Shown here: piece after piece, positions 22,340 to 35,006 of the stretch
Layout of the letters: every line of letters starts with the position of its first letter
Position numbering within the stretch: the stretch's first letter is position 1
Assembly: GCA_950295325.1 (NCBI GenBank)
Contig: OX485809.1
Location: 6,572,001-6,636,000 of the forward strand
Direction of reading: 5' to 3'
From: Polytrichum commune
Lineage: Eukaryota; Streptophyta; Polytrichopsida; Polytrichales; Polytrichaceae
DNA: 64,000 bases
Notes under the pieces: model-generated
The model's database searches: none
What the model was told of the DNA's origin: nothing
Seen by the model: only the letters and a program-made list of their open reading frames with translations
Translations under genes and position numbers: made by a program

Positions 22340-25300
22340 TCAATGTAAACCGCCTGTGTCATGTTGTCACCAACACTAACTTAGTGATTGTGTTAACTTC
22401 AGTCACAGAAGTGAAGTGATTTGTGTTCTCTTCAGTCTGTTTTGTATAATATAAAAATGTTCAATTAGAAACCATCGCATGGACACTTAATATGTTATTA
22501 CACAAGCATTCAAACTCAAGCAAACTATAAGAGATGTGTTATTAACACCATGTCCGGGGAGATTTTTGGGCATAATCGGTCAATTTCCTAGTTTCCCAAG
22601 TCCAACCGGTTGCATGAGGCCTTTCGGCTTTCTTTATCAATTTGAGGCATATTCCATAGATTCCTCTAAAACGATTGGTATTTTTTTTGGAAGTCTTGAA
22701 CTTGAGCTGGTTATTTTTCAAAGTCAACCGGTTCATCCATGACTACACTTAATATGATATTTAGAGTTACTTATTGTTTGGATTTACACAATGCTATATC
22801 TTTTTTTTAACCATTAATGTAATGTTTTATCAAGTAAAGTTGTTAATGTTCTAAGTGTCTTAACAATCAATCTAACATCTTCTGGTGAAATATGAGATAT
22901 ACAATAAATATGCAAAGCATTGCATAATTCCAAATAGTAAGTGACACTAAATGTCATATTTATTGCAGTGGTTGGTATGCAACAATTCATGTACCACTTG
23001 TGGTTAGGTATATACTCCAAATAATTTGCCACAACCACTCAAGTGAAAATATCTTTACTTCATTTTGAATGGACAACTTACCTTTCCAAAATAATTATCA
23101 TAAAGAGAAACGGTAGATAGTGACACGTGGCAAGATTTCAATTCGCACCTGCCACTCGACATCAATGAATGTGTAAGGTAGAAGGTGTTAGTTTCAACGA
23201 CGGTCTTGGGAGCCATTTGCAGTGGAAAGAGTGTGGGTTTAGGGAGTTATGTTAGGAAACTATGTAGGGGTAAGTGACTTCAAATGAATGCAGTATATTC
23301 ATATGATGTGCATGCATATTGTTTATTTTTGTTTCTACCATATCTACTACAATTCGCTCAACCAATCATGCTTACCATTACTCCAAACATGACTCCAAAA
23401 CAATAGGCTAATCAACCTAAAATTGAATCAGTTTTTAATGTGTTGCAAGTGGCATTTGAGGCATTGCATGTACTAGGTATTCATGACGTTTGTAATAAAC
23501 ATAATTTGTCGGTGGGATTTATGAGAGACCCTATTAATAAGACAACAAGAGAAAATGATCGCAAACGAGCATGCCTCTCATCCATCCAACATGAAAACTT
23601 GAACCCCTGTAAACTTTGTGGATGATTCGTTTCAAATGACTTGGATTAGACTTAAATGGGATGATGTGAACTTATTTCAGATCCAAATGAAAACTTAAGT
23701 AATGAATATTCATATCACGTGCTATTTCAAGGCTATTATATTGGATGAATGAGAGGTACACTCAATCGCAACAATTCTCTCCCACCACATAACATCCTCT
23801 CATATATCACTTGCAAGTTTTCCCGTAATCAATTCCCATCCACCCAAAGTAATATATATGTGACAATCCACCTTCTACTCATGTACTAGGCGTTAGAATG
23901 AAAGGAAAGAGATTTGGAAATCCGGAAAGCCAAAAGGCTTGTGGAAAGGCACTAACACCGACCGTGTCTTAAGGGCTTCGTGCCTTGGACACATTTCAAA
24001 TGCTAAGTTACCTCCTGGCGTTTTTTATTTATTTTAAAATATCCCTTTTCCTTTTGTCATATTGATCATGTTTGATTATAAGTACCTTTGAGGCTTTACT
24101 TAGCAAGTACACAACTTAAACTTGTCCACCTTTTGCAGCCGATGAAATGATATTGATTTAAAGTCCGAGAGGCCAAAAAGGCTAATGGGAATCAAAGTAC
24201 ATTAAGATGGTTTCAAACCAGTTGATTCCCTAGAGTGGTGGAGTGTGATAGCCTCCACGAGATAGAGGTTGATGTCAACTTCATGGTCTGGTTAAAAGAA
24301 AGACTTGAGGCTCCCTACAACTACATTCTCAATAGTGATGGACTCTTTTCTCTGAAGGGGTTATATGAAGGACATTCCAACACAAGATGTGTCTCGTTTT
24401 TTTATTACATTATACGAGGAAAATGACATAGTTTATCATCTCTAGAGATAGGGATAGTCGTCCATCGTCTAGTTTCAATGGCAAGTCTAGGGTTCAAGGT
24501 GCACTAAGCAACAATGATTCAACCGTTTAACCCCATGATTGAAGATTGCTCAAGTAATTGTTTCACGACAAGGACAATGGGGTGAGTACTTTATGTGTTA
24601 ATATTTGACGATGTGGTGGACATTCATAAATTGAGTTCACTACAAACATACGAGTCCTAGATAATTGACCCTTTCTCACGAGATTAATTGTCCTACATCA
24701 CTAGAAAATCTGCATATTTACAACAATGATAGATTTTCATAGAAAGAGACGATGACAACTCCTAGAGTTGGCATGAATGAGGGACGCTCCACCTTCATCA
24801 TAGTTGCAAGCTCGTATGCGAACCCGAGATACATTTATTGAGCATAGATTTGCATATATTTCCCAACAACACACAACGATTACCAAGGATTTACTTGTAG
24901 TGGTTATGTTAATATCAAATGGATGGTGACTTGCATCATATGTTACATGATCAGTGTAAGGAGAACGGGCTCACATTCATGTCGGTGCATGAACACCAAT
25001 GTTTTCTTGTTTTTTAATTCATTATTTATTATTTCTCAATGTTGACCTCAATTACTATGGACCAATCACCACACCATTATTTATCATAATCATTGTAAAT
25101 TCTTAATGTACACTTCACTCATTGCTTGCAAAGTCACCCCCCATGTGGGTGGGCACAACGTTTTTGGAATCAATTTGGACAAGGACCCACAAAGTGCATG
25201 TCTACCTAACTCTTACTGTTTTAAGTATTGGCCCTTTTAAAAAGATTAAAAAAATCCATCCATATACCATAGAGGGTTCTCTATTTCATCTTCAAATGTG

Positions 25301-26231
25301 CCCGAATGTAGTTTCCACATGGGATACAAGTGGGTCTTATGGAATGTGAGCATGACACCATGGCAAACTTCGAGGTAAATAGAGAGCCCTCTACGATACT
25401 AAGTGGTGTTCTTGAGCCTTGACTTCATGGTACACCTTAACCTCCGTAATGTCACTCCCTCTCTTATATCCCAGAACCCTAGGGAACGGATGTGCTTAGT
25501 TTACATCCCCCTCCTCATTGCCACATTTCCCTCCCACACATCATGGGTCTGACATTAAAATAATCCACCAAAGAATTCAAACCACATGCTCACACACATC
25601 ACAATGTCATCATCGTAATCATTGTCATTTTTGCAATGTTGACTATATGTTATTCCATAATGTTAGAAGTTGCACTAATTCTCTATTATCATGCAGGCAA
25701 GTTACCACTATACACCTCCTTAATATCACATGCACTTTGGTTGCAATATGTGTGATATTAGGAAGGATAGAGTGTATTTCATGTTCCATTGAGTTTATAG
25801 TAATCCCATCTTTATATGTGGTCATCTAGACTACATCAATGCCTTGCAATCAATTCTATAAACTTAGGTTCTATCTCAAGACACTTTTGTTAGACGAATG
25901 AGAGGCATGCTCATATGCAACAACTCCCCCTTGCCCATGATTTTTTAGGCTTTTCTTTTCATACCAAGAGTAAATGTATATTGAATTTCATTAAACATGT
26001 ACACGAAGAAGAAAGTACCCAAAGCAAGCCAATGTGATGCTATGTACATGAGTTCTAAAAAGTCTTGAGGCATGCTAACCATAGTAATCACGGTAAATAG
26101 TGCGGGACACACTGTAAATGAGGAAACCAACACCAAAAACATTGGAGGGTATTAATATGGATGCACACTATATTCCAACCCACAACATATATAACATCAG
26201 AGGGCTACATTATAGGACCTTGCAATAATTC

Positions 26232-26287
26232 TATCGGATGGAAACTACTATGCATTTTTCTATCGGAAGGAAACTACTATGCATTTG
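26232..26287. repeat. 28-bp tandem duplication
   Basis: TCTATCGGATGGAAACTACT plus ATGCATTT is followed directly by the same sequence with one substitution (GGAAGG). Confidence 0.8.
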
Positions 26288-27609
26288 AGGGACTTCCAAC
26301 AAAGTGAGATCCAATTCATACTTGTCCTGGTACCTGGACAATTTCAAATATAAGATTTCAATATTCGTTTTATTTCTAGGATCATACTTTTAACATTAAA
26401 AAAAACCATCATTGCCCCCAACAAATTCATTGTTAGATGCCATATATTTGCAAATAGTTGATATCTTAAATAAAAAATTTAATGACATGGAATAGTTTTC
26501 ACTAAAGTTGCTTGAGAGGATGGACACGTGAAGAAATTGATGCAATTTTTTTTACTCAAGTATAAGATTTCATGCTATTTTTAATCGTGCATACTATGAG
26601 TCACACTAAATTGCAACGAAGGAGAAATCTCACACTATCAAGTATGCCCACGATATTTACTCTCAACAATGTACTCAATCAAGGTTAATTTCCCATGATA
26701 AACACTGCTATCTATGTGCAATTAGATTGCCCCACACTAATCTATCGACATTCCACACTATTTTGAATATTTACTATCACAAGCAGTGGACGGAGGAGAT
26801 CAGGGGAGGAGGGTTACATTGGTCAAATTTGACGGTCGAGAAAGCACAGGCAACGTGGCCTCACCAGAAGCCAAAAGCTACTTTCATCATCCATAGACTT
26901 CTTCTCGATAACAAAATATGATAATCATTTGTTTTCACCCATGGTTGTTGTGATATGGATGAATAAGCAAAGTTGTGAATTATCATAATATGGTTTTGAC
27001 CCAAGATAATTTTAGTATGAGAAGAAGCTTTTAGATGGGTTCTTTCTCAATTTGATACTCTTACTACTCACTGAGACCTAAGGGGAAAATAGCGTCTAAT
27101 GTAAGACATGTTACTAATATGTGGTGCTCTCAAGTGTGGAGAGAGATGATTCCTCAAATCATACAAAATAACTAGAGGATGTCCAAGATTTTACCTACAG
27201 ATTGGAGTGCCAATTTCGCCATGGATGACAAACGTGAGAAATCAAGAATGAAAGAAGCAACAAATGAATTGGCAAGTCTCCTCTCCTCTTGGAATCTTGG
27301 AAGTAAAGAAATGCCTATTGAAGAATAACTGCAATTGGTAGGAGAGGAATTGTCAATGCATAACACATCTTGAGTTGATGGTTTAGGGTCGATCGTGGAT
27401 CCCGAGTTGGTGGATTTGGCATGGGGTAGAGAAATTCATTTGGGTTTAAAGTAAAGGGGGAGAACAATGCAGAAGAATATGTGGAACATACCCCAATTAA
27501 TAAAGAAAACTAAAAAGATCATAACCGGTTGGACTTGGAAACCCTAGGATTTTGACCGATTAAGGTAGATGGGTCTTAAATGGCTCCTTTTCTTAATAAG
27601 ACCCTAGAT

Positions 27610-27935
27610 GTGATTGGTACATAGGATCAAAGAGCACATATCATAAAGACACACGTTTAAAAGAGATTGAACTGCATCTTCAAATACTAATAACAACTCT
27701 ATACTCAACATATAGTGAACTCAATTGGGAGGCCCTATGTCTTCAATGTAGAAATCAACAAACATGCACTTCCAATAACCATAACTAAATCAAAGGAGGT
27801 CTGATTTCTAATCCGATTTTTGCATATGTTTCTTCGTAGATTTGCTAATGCAACACAAGTTTTGTTGTGTAATTCTAGTTGGTAGAGGTTGGAGAACATG
27901 AAAAACGAACCAAATAACACCCACACACCTTATGC
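27610..27935. repeat. Dispersed repeat family B, copy
   Basis: It shares ACACGTTTAAAAGAGATTG, CTTCGTAGATTTGCTAATGC and TTGTTGTGTAA...AGTTG with 47365-47695 over about 330 bases. Both copies end CACATACCTTA-like. A shorter relative lies at about 19785-20060. There is no coding frame. Termini and class are unknown. Confidence 0.6.
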
Positions 27936-28140
27936 CCAAAAGAAAGTCTGCCTAAAGGGAATCTTTATATTTGTGGTCACTTATTAAGCTCACACTGCAG
28001 GGGTCAGCCTTTATCTCAATCAACTTATAGCAACATTCAAAGCCTACATGATAATAAATGGTTCCCTTTCATTAGAATCTCTTTCCACAACTGCTTTTCT
28101 TTCCTGCTTCCTTTACCAAGGTACCATTTCTTTCCGTCCG

Positions 28141-29642
28141 TCCGTCCGTCTTTCCCTTTGTGTGTCTGCGCCGCTAGCAGCTTCAAGACGCTTGCTTTGT
28201 TGCCTTCAACAACTCAGAGAGCTGATAAGCTATGGCGACCTGCCCTTCCTTCCCGAATCATCGTCACATCTCCCGAGGCATCTCTCTCTATCTCTCTCTC
28301 CGCCAACAATCGGCCCAACGTCTCTCTCTCTCTCGGTACAGTCGAGCTTCACAGTTCTCTACATTTGCTGAATTCATCAAAGGTGGCCTGCCTATAGGTT
28401 CCTTCGTCATCATCTCTCGCTCCTCCCCTCGCATTTGCATTTCCAGGGAGCCCCCTCTTGGCGTAGAGCTTCGCTCTTCGGAGGTTGTGAATTCCTCGCT
28501 TCCTTGCTTCGTTTTGTCTTCTTGTGCCATTCTTCGATCAAGCAGCACTATATAGCGATTTATGTAATTCCTTCCTTGCATGTCCGTTCCAAGGGTTATC
28601 CTATGCTTCGACTCTCTTGGTGTAGAAGAGCTCTGCAGAGTGCATTTGTCTGGGCGTCTTCTTCAATTCTGGCCGTTGTTTGTCTAGTAGCAGCAGGGAT
28701 TGAATGCAGCAATGTCTATGTAGCGGCTACTCGACGTCCAGGCATTGTGTGATTTTGCTTTTTATTTCGTGGCTGCGGTGGTGATACTGATGTTTTCGTG
28801 CCACATTGCAGCATTGTTGAGACTTTGCAAATCTGGGGGAGCACAGTGGCATTCGCCTCCACCGCCTCTCTAATTCTTTTGGGGAGGTTCTAGTGCAACA
28901 TAGCCGCTGACCCACATTGCCGCAGCTGCTTTGAGCAGCCCGACCCTTCGTGGTGGGTAACGATATTTCATCGTCGCTGAACCGCCTGACCCCCCTCTTC
29001 GTGCATTGCAAGTTTTCACCGAGCCATCCTTAAAACCATCTCTGCCTTTCTACTCCAAGAAGGAGCATCTGCAGTAAAACCTCACATTCACTTTCTCACA
29101 TTCAGTACACCTCAGTTGTTCCGCCACTCTACTCGCTTGTATTTTGCTTGTGAAATCCGGTCTCTCTGCAGCGGGGATTGCGCCGTTATCCTTTTCCTCC
29201 GATTCCTCCCGAACCCTGTCTCAGAGCTACCTTTGTTCGGTATTTTGGGAGTCATCAATTGCATCCCTCCATAGCCATCCCTCAAAGCCCAGTCATCCAG
29301 TTGACGGTGGGTCCGCAAAGAATCTTTGCCACTCGGAACTCAAGCTGCCTGCCTACTAATATCTTGGCTGTGCCGCAAAATGGCCCAGCCATCATGGACA
29401 ACGGTAGCCTCGATGGGCTTCACAGCTCTCCAAGCATTTCATTCTGCGCATTGAGCACTTCCCGTCCAATATCTCAGTAGGTGGAATAGTATCTCCGTAG
29501 GTGATGGTAATGTGACCACAGGAGCATGGATTTTACTCCATAGTGACTTCCAAGTTGGAGCAACGCTGTGACATTCTGTCCGTCAGCGGCGTCCTGTTGT
29601 AGGCTTTCCATTGCCCATGTCAGCTTAATTAAGAGCTTAAGA
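28141..29642 (+). promoter_or_regulatory. Probable promoter and long CT-rich leader of the TANGLED gene
   Basis: Composition changes from AT-rich repeats to GC-balanced unique sequence. A pyrimidine patch of CT repeats covers 28281-28334, typical of plant core promoters and leaders. Several upstream ATGs occur, including a 28-codon uORF at 29394-29480. I could not define a transcription start. Leader introns are possible. Confidence 0.45.
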
Positions 29643-32600
29643 ATGGTCAGCATCGGAATGAATCCCCAACATGCGTTGGATTTGGCTGTGCAGCCATCGC
29701 CGGTGCTTATGCAAGCAGTTGTCAAGGTACCTCTTCCTACTCTCATGGTCTCTTACATGTCAAGTGCTTCCATGTTAGTTGTTCGTATTCAGTATAAATT
29801 GTCTCCTTCCCACATCATTGCCTTCAGCTTGGAGAAATGTGACGCAAAAGCCTCAGTCTTGGTTGATCCTGACAAAAGTTTCATTCTCACTCCGAAATCT
29901 CGGAAATCCTTGTATATCGATGTGGAAGTGCATGTCTGCACCTCCCATAGAAAAGACTAGTGAAATTCGTATGCGTGTGCATTTCTTCTTCAGTCAGCAA
30001 GGCTTGTGAAATATCTCCTAAATATGTATGGTTTCCATTCGACAAGTGGTTTCATGTTAGTTGGTCGTCTTCACTGTAAATTGTCATTTTCCACACGATT
30101 GCCCTAAGCTTGGAGAAGTGTGAGGCAAGAGCCTCAGTCTTGGTTAATCCTCAATTTCATCCGTAGTTCTCACCCTCGGAAATCCTTCTACATCGATGGA
30201 ACAAACTAGTGGCTGTGTGCATGTGAGTTTCTTATACAATCAGCAAGGATTGTGAAATATCTTCTGAACATATATAAATTTGTTCCGCTGAGCTTCATTG
30301 CTTTATCAACAAGTTCACCAATTTGCAAATATCATTATCAGAAATCCACCGCCCATTACGAATCAGTGTTTCAGAACTCACAATAATCGTGTGGTGCAGA
30401 AGAATATCCTTGGTGAATGGGTTTAATCCCAACCCGTGTCTATAAAATTGGCAAGAAATCGTTGAAAGACATCTTGAGAGAAAGAACTTGCAGTGTGAAC
30501 CAAAAGAAGGCTGACGTTTTTGGAGTGAACAGGTTGAGCAGGTAGTTGCGCGTCTTCAGGAGCTTCAAAGCACAATTGCGGGATTAAAACTTAGCCCCTG
30601 CAGTTTGAAACACAGCCGTGCCTCCAGATCAAAATATGCCACCGCCAGGTTTGTCGTCTGCCTAGAAATTTTCATTTTAGGTGAGTATAGCAATTAAGGG
30701 GCATGCTATCTTTCCGACCACTAGAGTAAAAAATGTGCAATGCATCTTCATGCGTTCATTGTTGTTCAGAAGGGACTGGATCAAGACGTTGTGAGTAGTA
30801 CTAGGTTGGCTTCTTGATATCTGCATTGTCAAACTTTGCATTGAGTCGATGCAAATAGGCAACCCATGTTGATCGATCGTAATTAACATTCACAAACTCT
30901 TTCAGGTAGGGTGACATTGTTGTTGCGGATCTGAACCATCAAACACGAATCTGAAAGACTTAATTGATTACCCTGCTTTACATTTGTGGGGCTCTGCTGA
31001 CGAGACACAAATTTGATGTTATGTAGAATTAAAATGCTTGGGGATATTCTTGCCAGGATTGTTTATAATATAAACTCACATTGCTTGACTTGGAAATGTT
31101 GCAGGATGATGGATCTCAACGGATGTACTGCCAGCAAGGACTCTGTTGCTCCAATCACACCAGGTACTATGATTTGTAACCGTGCTGACATTATGACTCC
31201 AAGTCCAAGGGGGACGGTGGCTTCATCAGTGAAAGTGATTCCATCCTTTTAAAGAAAATTTCCAGTGCCAACCATGTTGAATCCACTGATATATACTTAC
31301 CTCGATGGGAACCAATTTCAGGTGGGCGTGGTCATACAAGCTCAAAGAAAGATAAATGCTCCCCAACGGTTAATAGGCGCTCCCCAAAGGTTGACAGACG
31401 CTCCCCTAAGGTGGATAGACGCTCCCCAAAGCTCAATAAGAGCTCCCCCAAGGTGGATCCACAGAAATTGGGTAAGTCAAACGGTTATCTCTTCTCAAGT
31501 CACAACCCCTTACTTAATAGTGAGATTAACATGGTCACCTTTTAAAACAGTGGATAAGCAGTGATTATGATCTTGCTTCATGCCATTGGTTGGTTATTAC
31601 ATGTCTACAGGCAATGACACTTCATGCATCGTTTCTAAGTTCAACAGAACATCCTGATACACTCCTTCCATTGCTTAGAAGAGTTATAATCCGAAATTCC
31701 TGCAGCAATTTGGATTGCTTTCGTGGTCATGGTCTTGTGCATCTCCACTCCGTGAATATGGTGAACATAATTCTTGCTTTAACTTCATGGATGCATGCGG
31801 GGGAAGGCAATTTTAGACTGTTTGAGTTTTTAAAATTATAGTAATTTAATTTAATTTTACATAGTAGAGGAGATAAACTTATCTAAACTGATTTTCCGAC
31901 ATGTTTATGATCCATTTCAGGTGGGTGGAAGAATTGGTCGTCTCCAGCTAACCAGGTTCACGACGTCATCTCCGAAATCTTAATGGCCAGTCAATTTGCT
32001 AAAGAAGTGGCTACAATTGTGGCAGACGTTCTTCAAGAGCGTCCTGCTGGTGATGCCAAGGAGGCAGTTAAACCGGTTGAGGAGCCAGTGGAGAGGCAGG
32101 TCTCTAAAGAGGCGAGAAGGAAAGAAACTGCAGATTTATTAAGCAAGGGACCTGTACATCATCATCATCATCATCATCATCACAAGATCATGACCACAAA
32201 ATCATCACCAACCCAGCCAAAGTCGGTGCACACATTCAAGGTAGTGGTTCCCTCCGATGGCCCTGCCAAAATTGCTCCTGCAGCAAATCCTTCTTGGTCC
32301 AAAGACCAGCCCAGGAGTATGCGGTCTTCTCCTCCTTACAGACGGAGAGCCACCACCGAATGTAATGTGAGCAAGTTACCTTCTTCATCAAAGGACATGT
32401 TGCCTCGAAGATCCCAAGGTTTTGGTCAGAGCTCAGAAAAGAGACATCGAAGTCGTCAGAAGTGCATGGATGCCTCAATGGCAAGTTCAAGTGACTTGGA
32501 GGATGAAGAAGATGTTGAGAACTCTTTGCTGAGTAACCCTTCTACAGAAGTCACAGAAATCAAGGGCCAATTGAAGCCATGGAAACGAACAACACCAACA

Positions 32601-34055
32601 AAGGGAGTGTTGTTCGCAAATCCAGTGTACATCTCATCCCCTTCACCATCGCCATCACCATCTCGGACGTCAACAGGAAGGCGAAAGAGCTGGCTGGCTA
32701 ACCCACTGCCAAAGGCTAGAGACTTCACTGCAGGGGCTAACAATGCAGACCTTTCAGCAAGCAAACAGAAAGCAAAGAGTCCACTTTCTCCATTCATTTC
32801 AAAGCCATCATTCAAAAGAGATGGTGCCAGCAAGAGTGGGTTCAAAGCAGATTCTGCCACTTTGTTGACCAAAAGGGATAACAATTTGAGGAAGCCATAT
32901 GTTTTTCCACCATCTCGGTATGTAGAGGTTCCACCTAAGCACGGACCTGGGAATGGCTCTGTCATGACTGTGATGGATGTGTTGAGTACAAGATCAACTC
33001 CAGATGTACCCATTGTTCCCGCAGTCACTTTGGAACGAAGCTCCAGGCAGATGTTGATGCCACTGGATCCCAATGTTCGTTTTGGAGGCAAACCTGCAGC
33101 AGTGCACGTCAAAGAGCCAGTGAAGAATCTACTCCAAACAGGAGTTTCTCAACATGCTCATAACATGCCCCTTCCCAGTTTCAAGACTCCTGTTGGTGTT
33201 CAAAGAAAGCCACCACTTCCTCCTCAACAGGTGGATGGCACAGACTCTGACAAAGAAAACGATCAGGTGCCTACTTGTACACCCGCCGTCATGTTTCTGC
33301 GAAGTCTCTCAACTAGCCACGGTCTCAACAAGAGCACATCAAGACGGCACTCAGGTATTTGTGATTCTTGTAGCCAGTGTTTTTTGCAAAGTTTCACAAT
33401 ATTTTCATTTCTTGTGTCCTAAGAGCAAGCCCACTGGTTGCCATATCTTTATCCACAAACGCATCCGCTTATTTTTTTTGCAGATGCGGATGGGGGTCCA
33501 TCCTCCCACTGCATGTATTATGTTTTAATTTTTTTAATTTCATGGTGACTTCCAAGACGAGATGGTAAAGAGCTCATCAATTCACATATTCTCCGTTAGG
33601 TGGAAATCTGAAAATCTGAGAGGATACATGGTCAGTGATTGCTGGTCTCTTTATGTTTGTTGAGAGTTTGCGGTGGCAAGCAATGGGCCCGATTTGTTAG
33701 AGTGGATGGTCACATCCATTTTCCGCTTTCAAATGTGGATACTGTGATGGGTAGGAGCCATCTCAATGTATTTTCCACAAGAAATGTTTATTTTGGATAC
33801 GGCAACTGGTGTGCTTGCTCTTTGACATACCCATAATCCAGAGTGGAATGCTCCTGTTGTGGTTGTGCATTGTGTAAAATTGTGAGTGAGATTCTGGCTA
33901 ACATTGCTCCTGTTATTTGTTCAAGCCTGACGTTCAAGAAATTATAGGCTTCTATTGGTATTTGTTCAGGTATATCAATGCTGCAAAGAGCGAAAGTCTG
34001 GATGAGCTCCCAGATCACCAGACAAGAAGGGAGGCGCCATCAGCTGGTAAGGTGA
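29643..34055 (+). CDS. TAN1: TANGLED-like microtubule-binding division-plane protein
   Basis: TANGLED marks the cortical division site and binds microtubules during plant cytokinesis. Exons are 29643-29726, 30533-30648, 31105-31163, 31322-31471, 31921-33354 and 33970-34055; phases agree and give 642 residues (Arabidopsis TAN is about 476). Family signatures are QAVVKVEQVVARLQELQ at the N-terminus, WSSPANQVHDVISEILMASQ then FAKEVATIV (TAN has an EILQASQFA motif), and WKRTTPTKGVLFANPVYISS. Exon 4 encodes five S-P heptads (residues 99-133, RRSPKVD type) in a basic region. Nine consecutive His fall at residues 216-224. The rest is Ser/Pro/Lys-rich and probably disordered. An in-frame ATG at 29568 would add 25 residues. 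The last exon is the weakest: a strong GTAAGG at 34047 could lead to another exon. Unspliced reading stops at 33422. Confidence 0.82.
31357..31461 (+). repeat. 21-bp coding tandem repeat (five S-P heptads)
   Basis: Five in-frame 21-nt units inside TANGLED exon 4 encode CSPTVNR, RSPKVDR, RSPKVDR, RSPKLNK and SSPKVDP. Each supplies one SP site followed by a basic residue or Thr. Confidence 0.85.
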
Positions 34056-34258
34056 CTTCTAGGGATAGAGTTTCTGCTTGCGAGATCCACATTGAAGTCA
34101 TATCCTGTATAGATGGTGAATAAGATTGCAACTACTCTGTTGCACCATTTGCCTGGATCACAGAAATCACCCAAGCTCTGTACAAGCTGTTCTGCAAGTT
34201 GTCTGTGTATGATACCACTTATCTGGAAATGATGATTTTCAGTTCATTAAGTCACAGC

Positions 34259-34264
34259 AATAAA
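34259..34264 (+). terminator. Candidate poly(A) signal of the TANGLED gene
   Basis: AATAAA lies about 200 bases after the proposed stop. It is the first canonical signal on the plus strand after the last exon. No experimental support. Confidence 0.4.
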
Positions 34265-35006
34265 TATTGTATTATCAATGCGCTTGATGAAGACATTGCT
34301 GTCTGTAACATAACATAATGCCAACTGGTGTTAATTTTAAGCAGGTTCTTTAGTTGTCATGTTGTGATATAAGCCATTCGTAGATGTTTTATGTTCAGAC
34401 TGCAAAAATCTATGGTCAACATCCAAAAAAGTTCTATAATTGCAAATATGTTCTCAATGGTTTGTCCACAGTTTGATATCCCTCATTTCAGTACATTTCT
34501 GGCCATAGTACCGACTTCAAGACATTGAGCAGTGTCTTCCCCTTCCTGCAGAGCAAACGATGTCCTTGAGTATGTGTGCAGGATGTACAGTTTGTAGGTA
34601 AGGAGTAGCAGATTTTAAACACAGGTTGCTTATCAGTTAAATTGAATAACAAGAAGTATGCTTTAACGATTTCCATATTCAACAACGTTCATAGAATTTA
34701 TGCCGACCTTTGGACTTAGAAAATTCAAAAGCACCAATGACACCGAATGTTGACAGATTCCGACATGCTTCACATTGTACATCCAAGCGGCGAGCAGGAC
34801 AGAAACACCTCATGAGCTTATTATGGAGAGTACTTGCCAATACTTACAGCCGTCATCTCAACACCTCGAGAAACTTTCACTCTTAAGCCACTAAGTGGAA
34901 GATTTAACCCCATCAACAACAAAAGCCATGAAAAATAATCTAAACAATACATCAGTGCAATGAAAATAATTGCTCTGGGATTCCTTGGCACTACCGCAAC
35001 AATTTA

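Larger units (their letters stand above)
22343..28140. other. Repeat-rich intergenic spacer
   Basis: No host gene was recognised. It contains a 28-bp tandem duplication near 26232-26287, family A and family B dispersed repeats (about 26715-27020 and 27610-27935), and short sequences inverted relative to other parts of the window, such as AACCGGTTGGACTTGG at 27522 and its complement near 22597. Confidence 0.5.

Noticed and set aside
28232-28555. 107-codon ORF starting MATCPSFPNHRH, transit-peptide-like
   Set aside because: It lies in a CT-rich leader, overlaps other frames of similar length and has no recognisable domain; its composition explains the Ser/Arg richness.
32456-33112. 218-codon minus-strand ORF
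   Set aside because: Antisense to the TANGLED main exon; produced by its codon bias.
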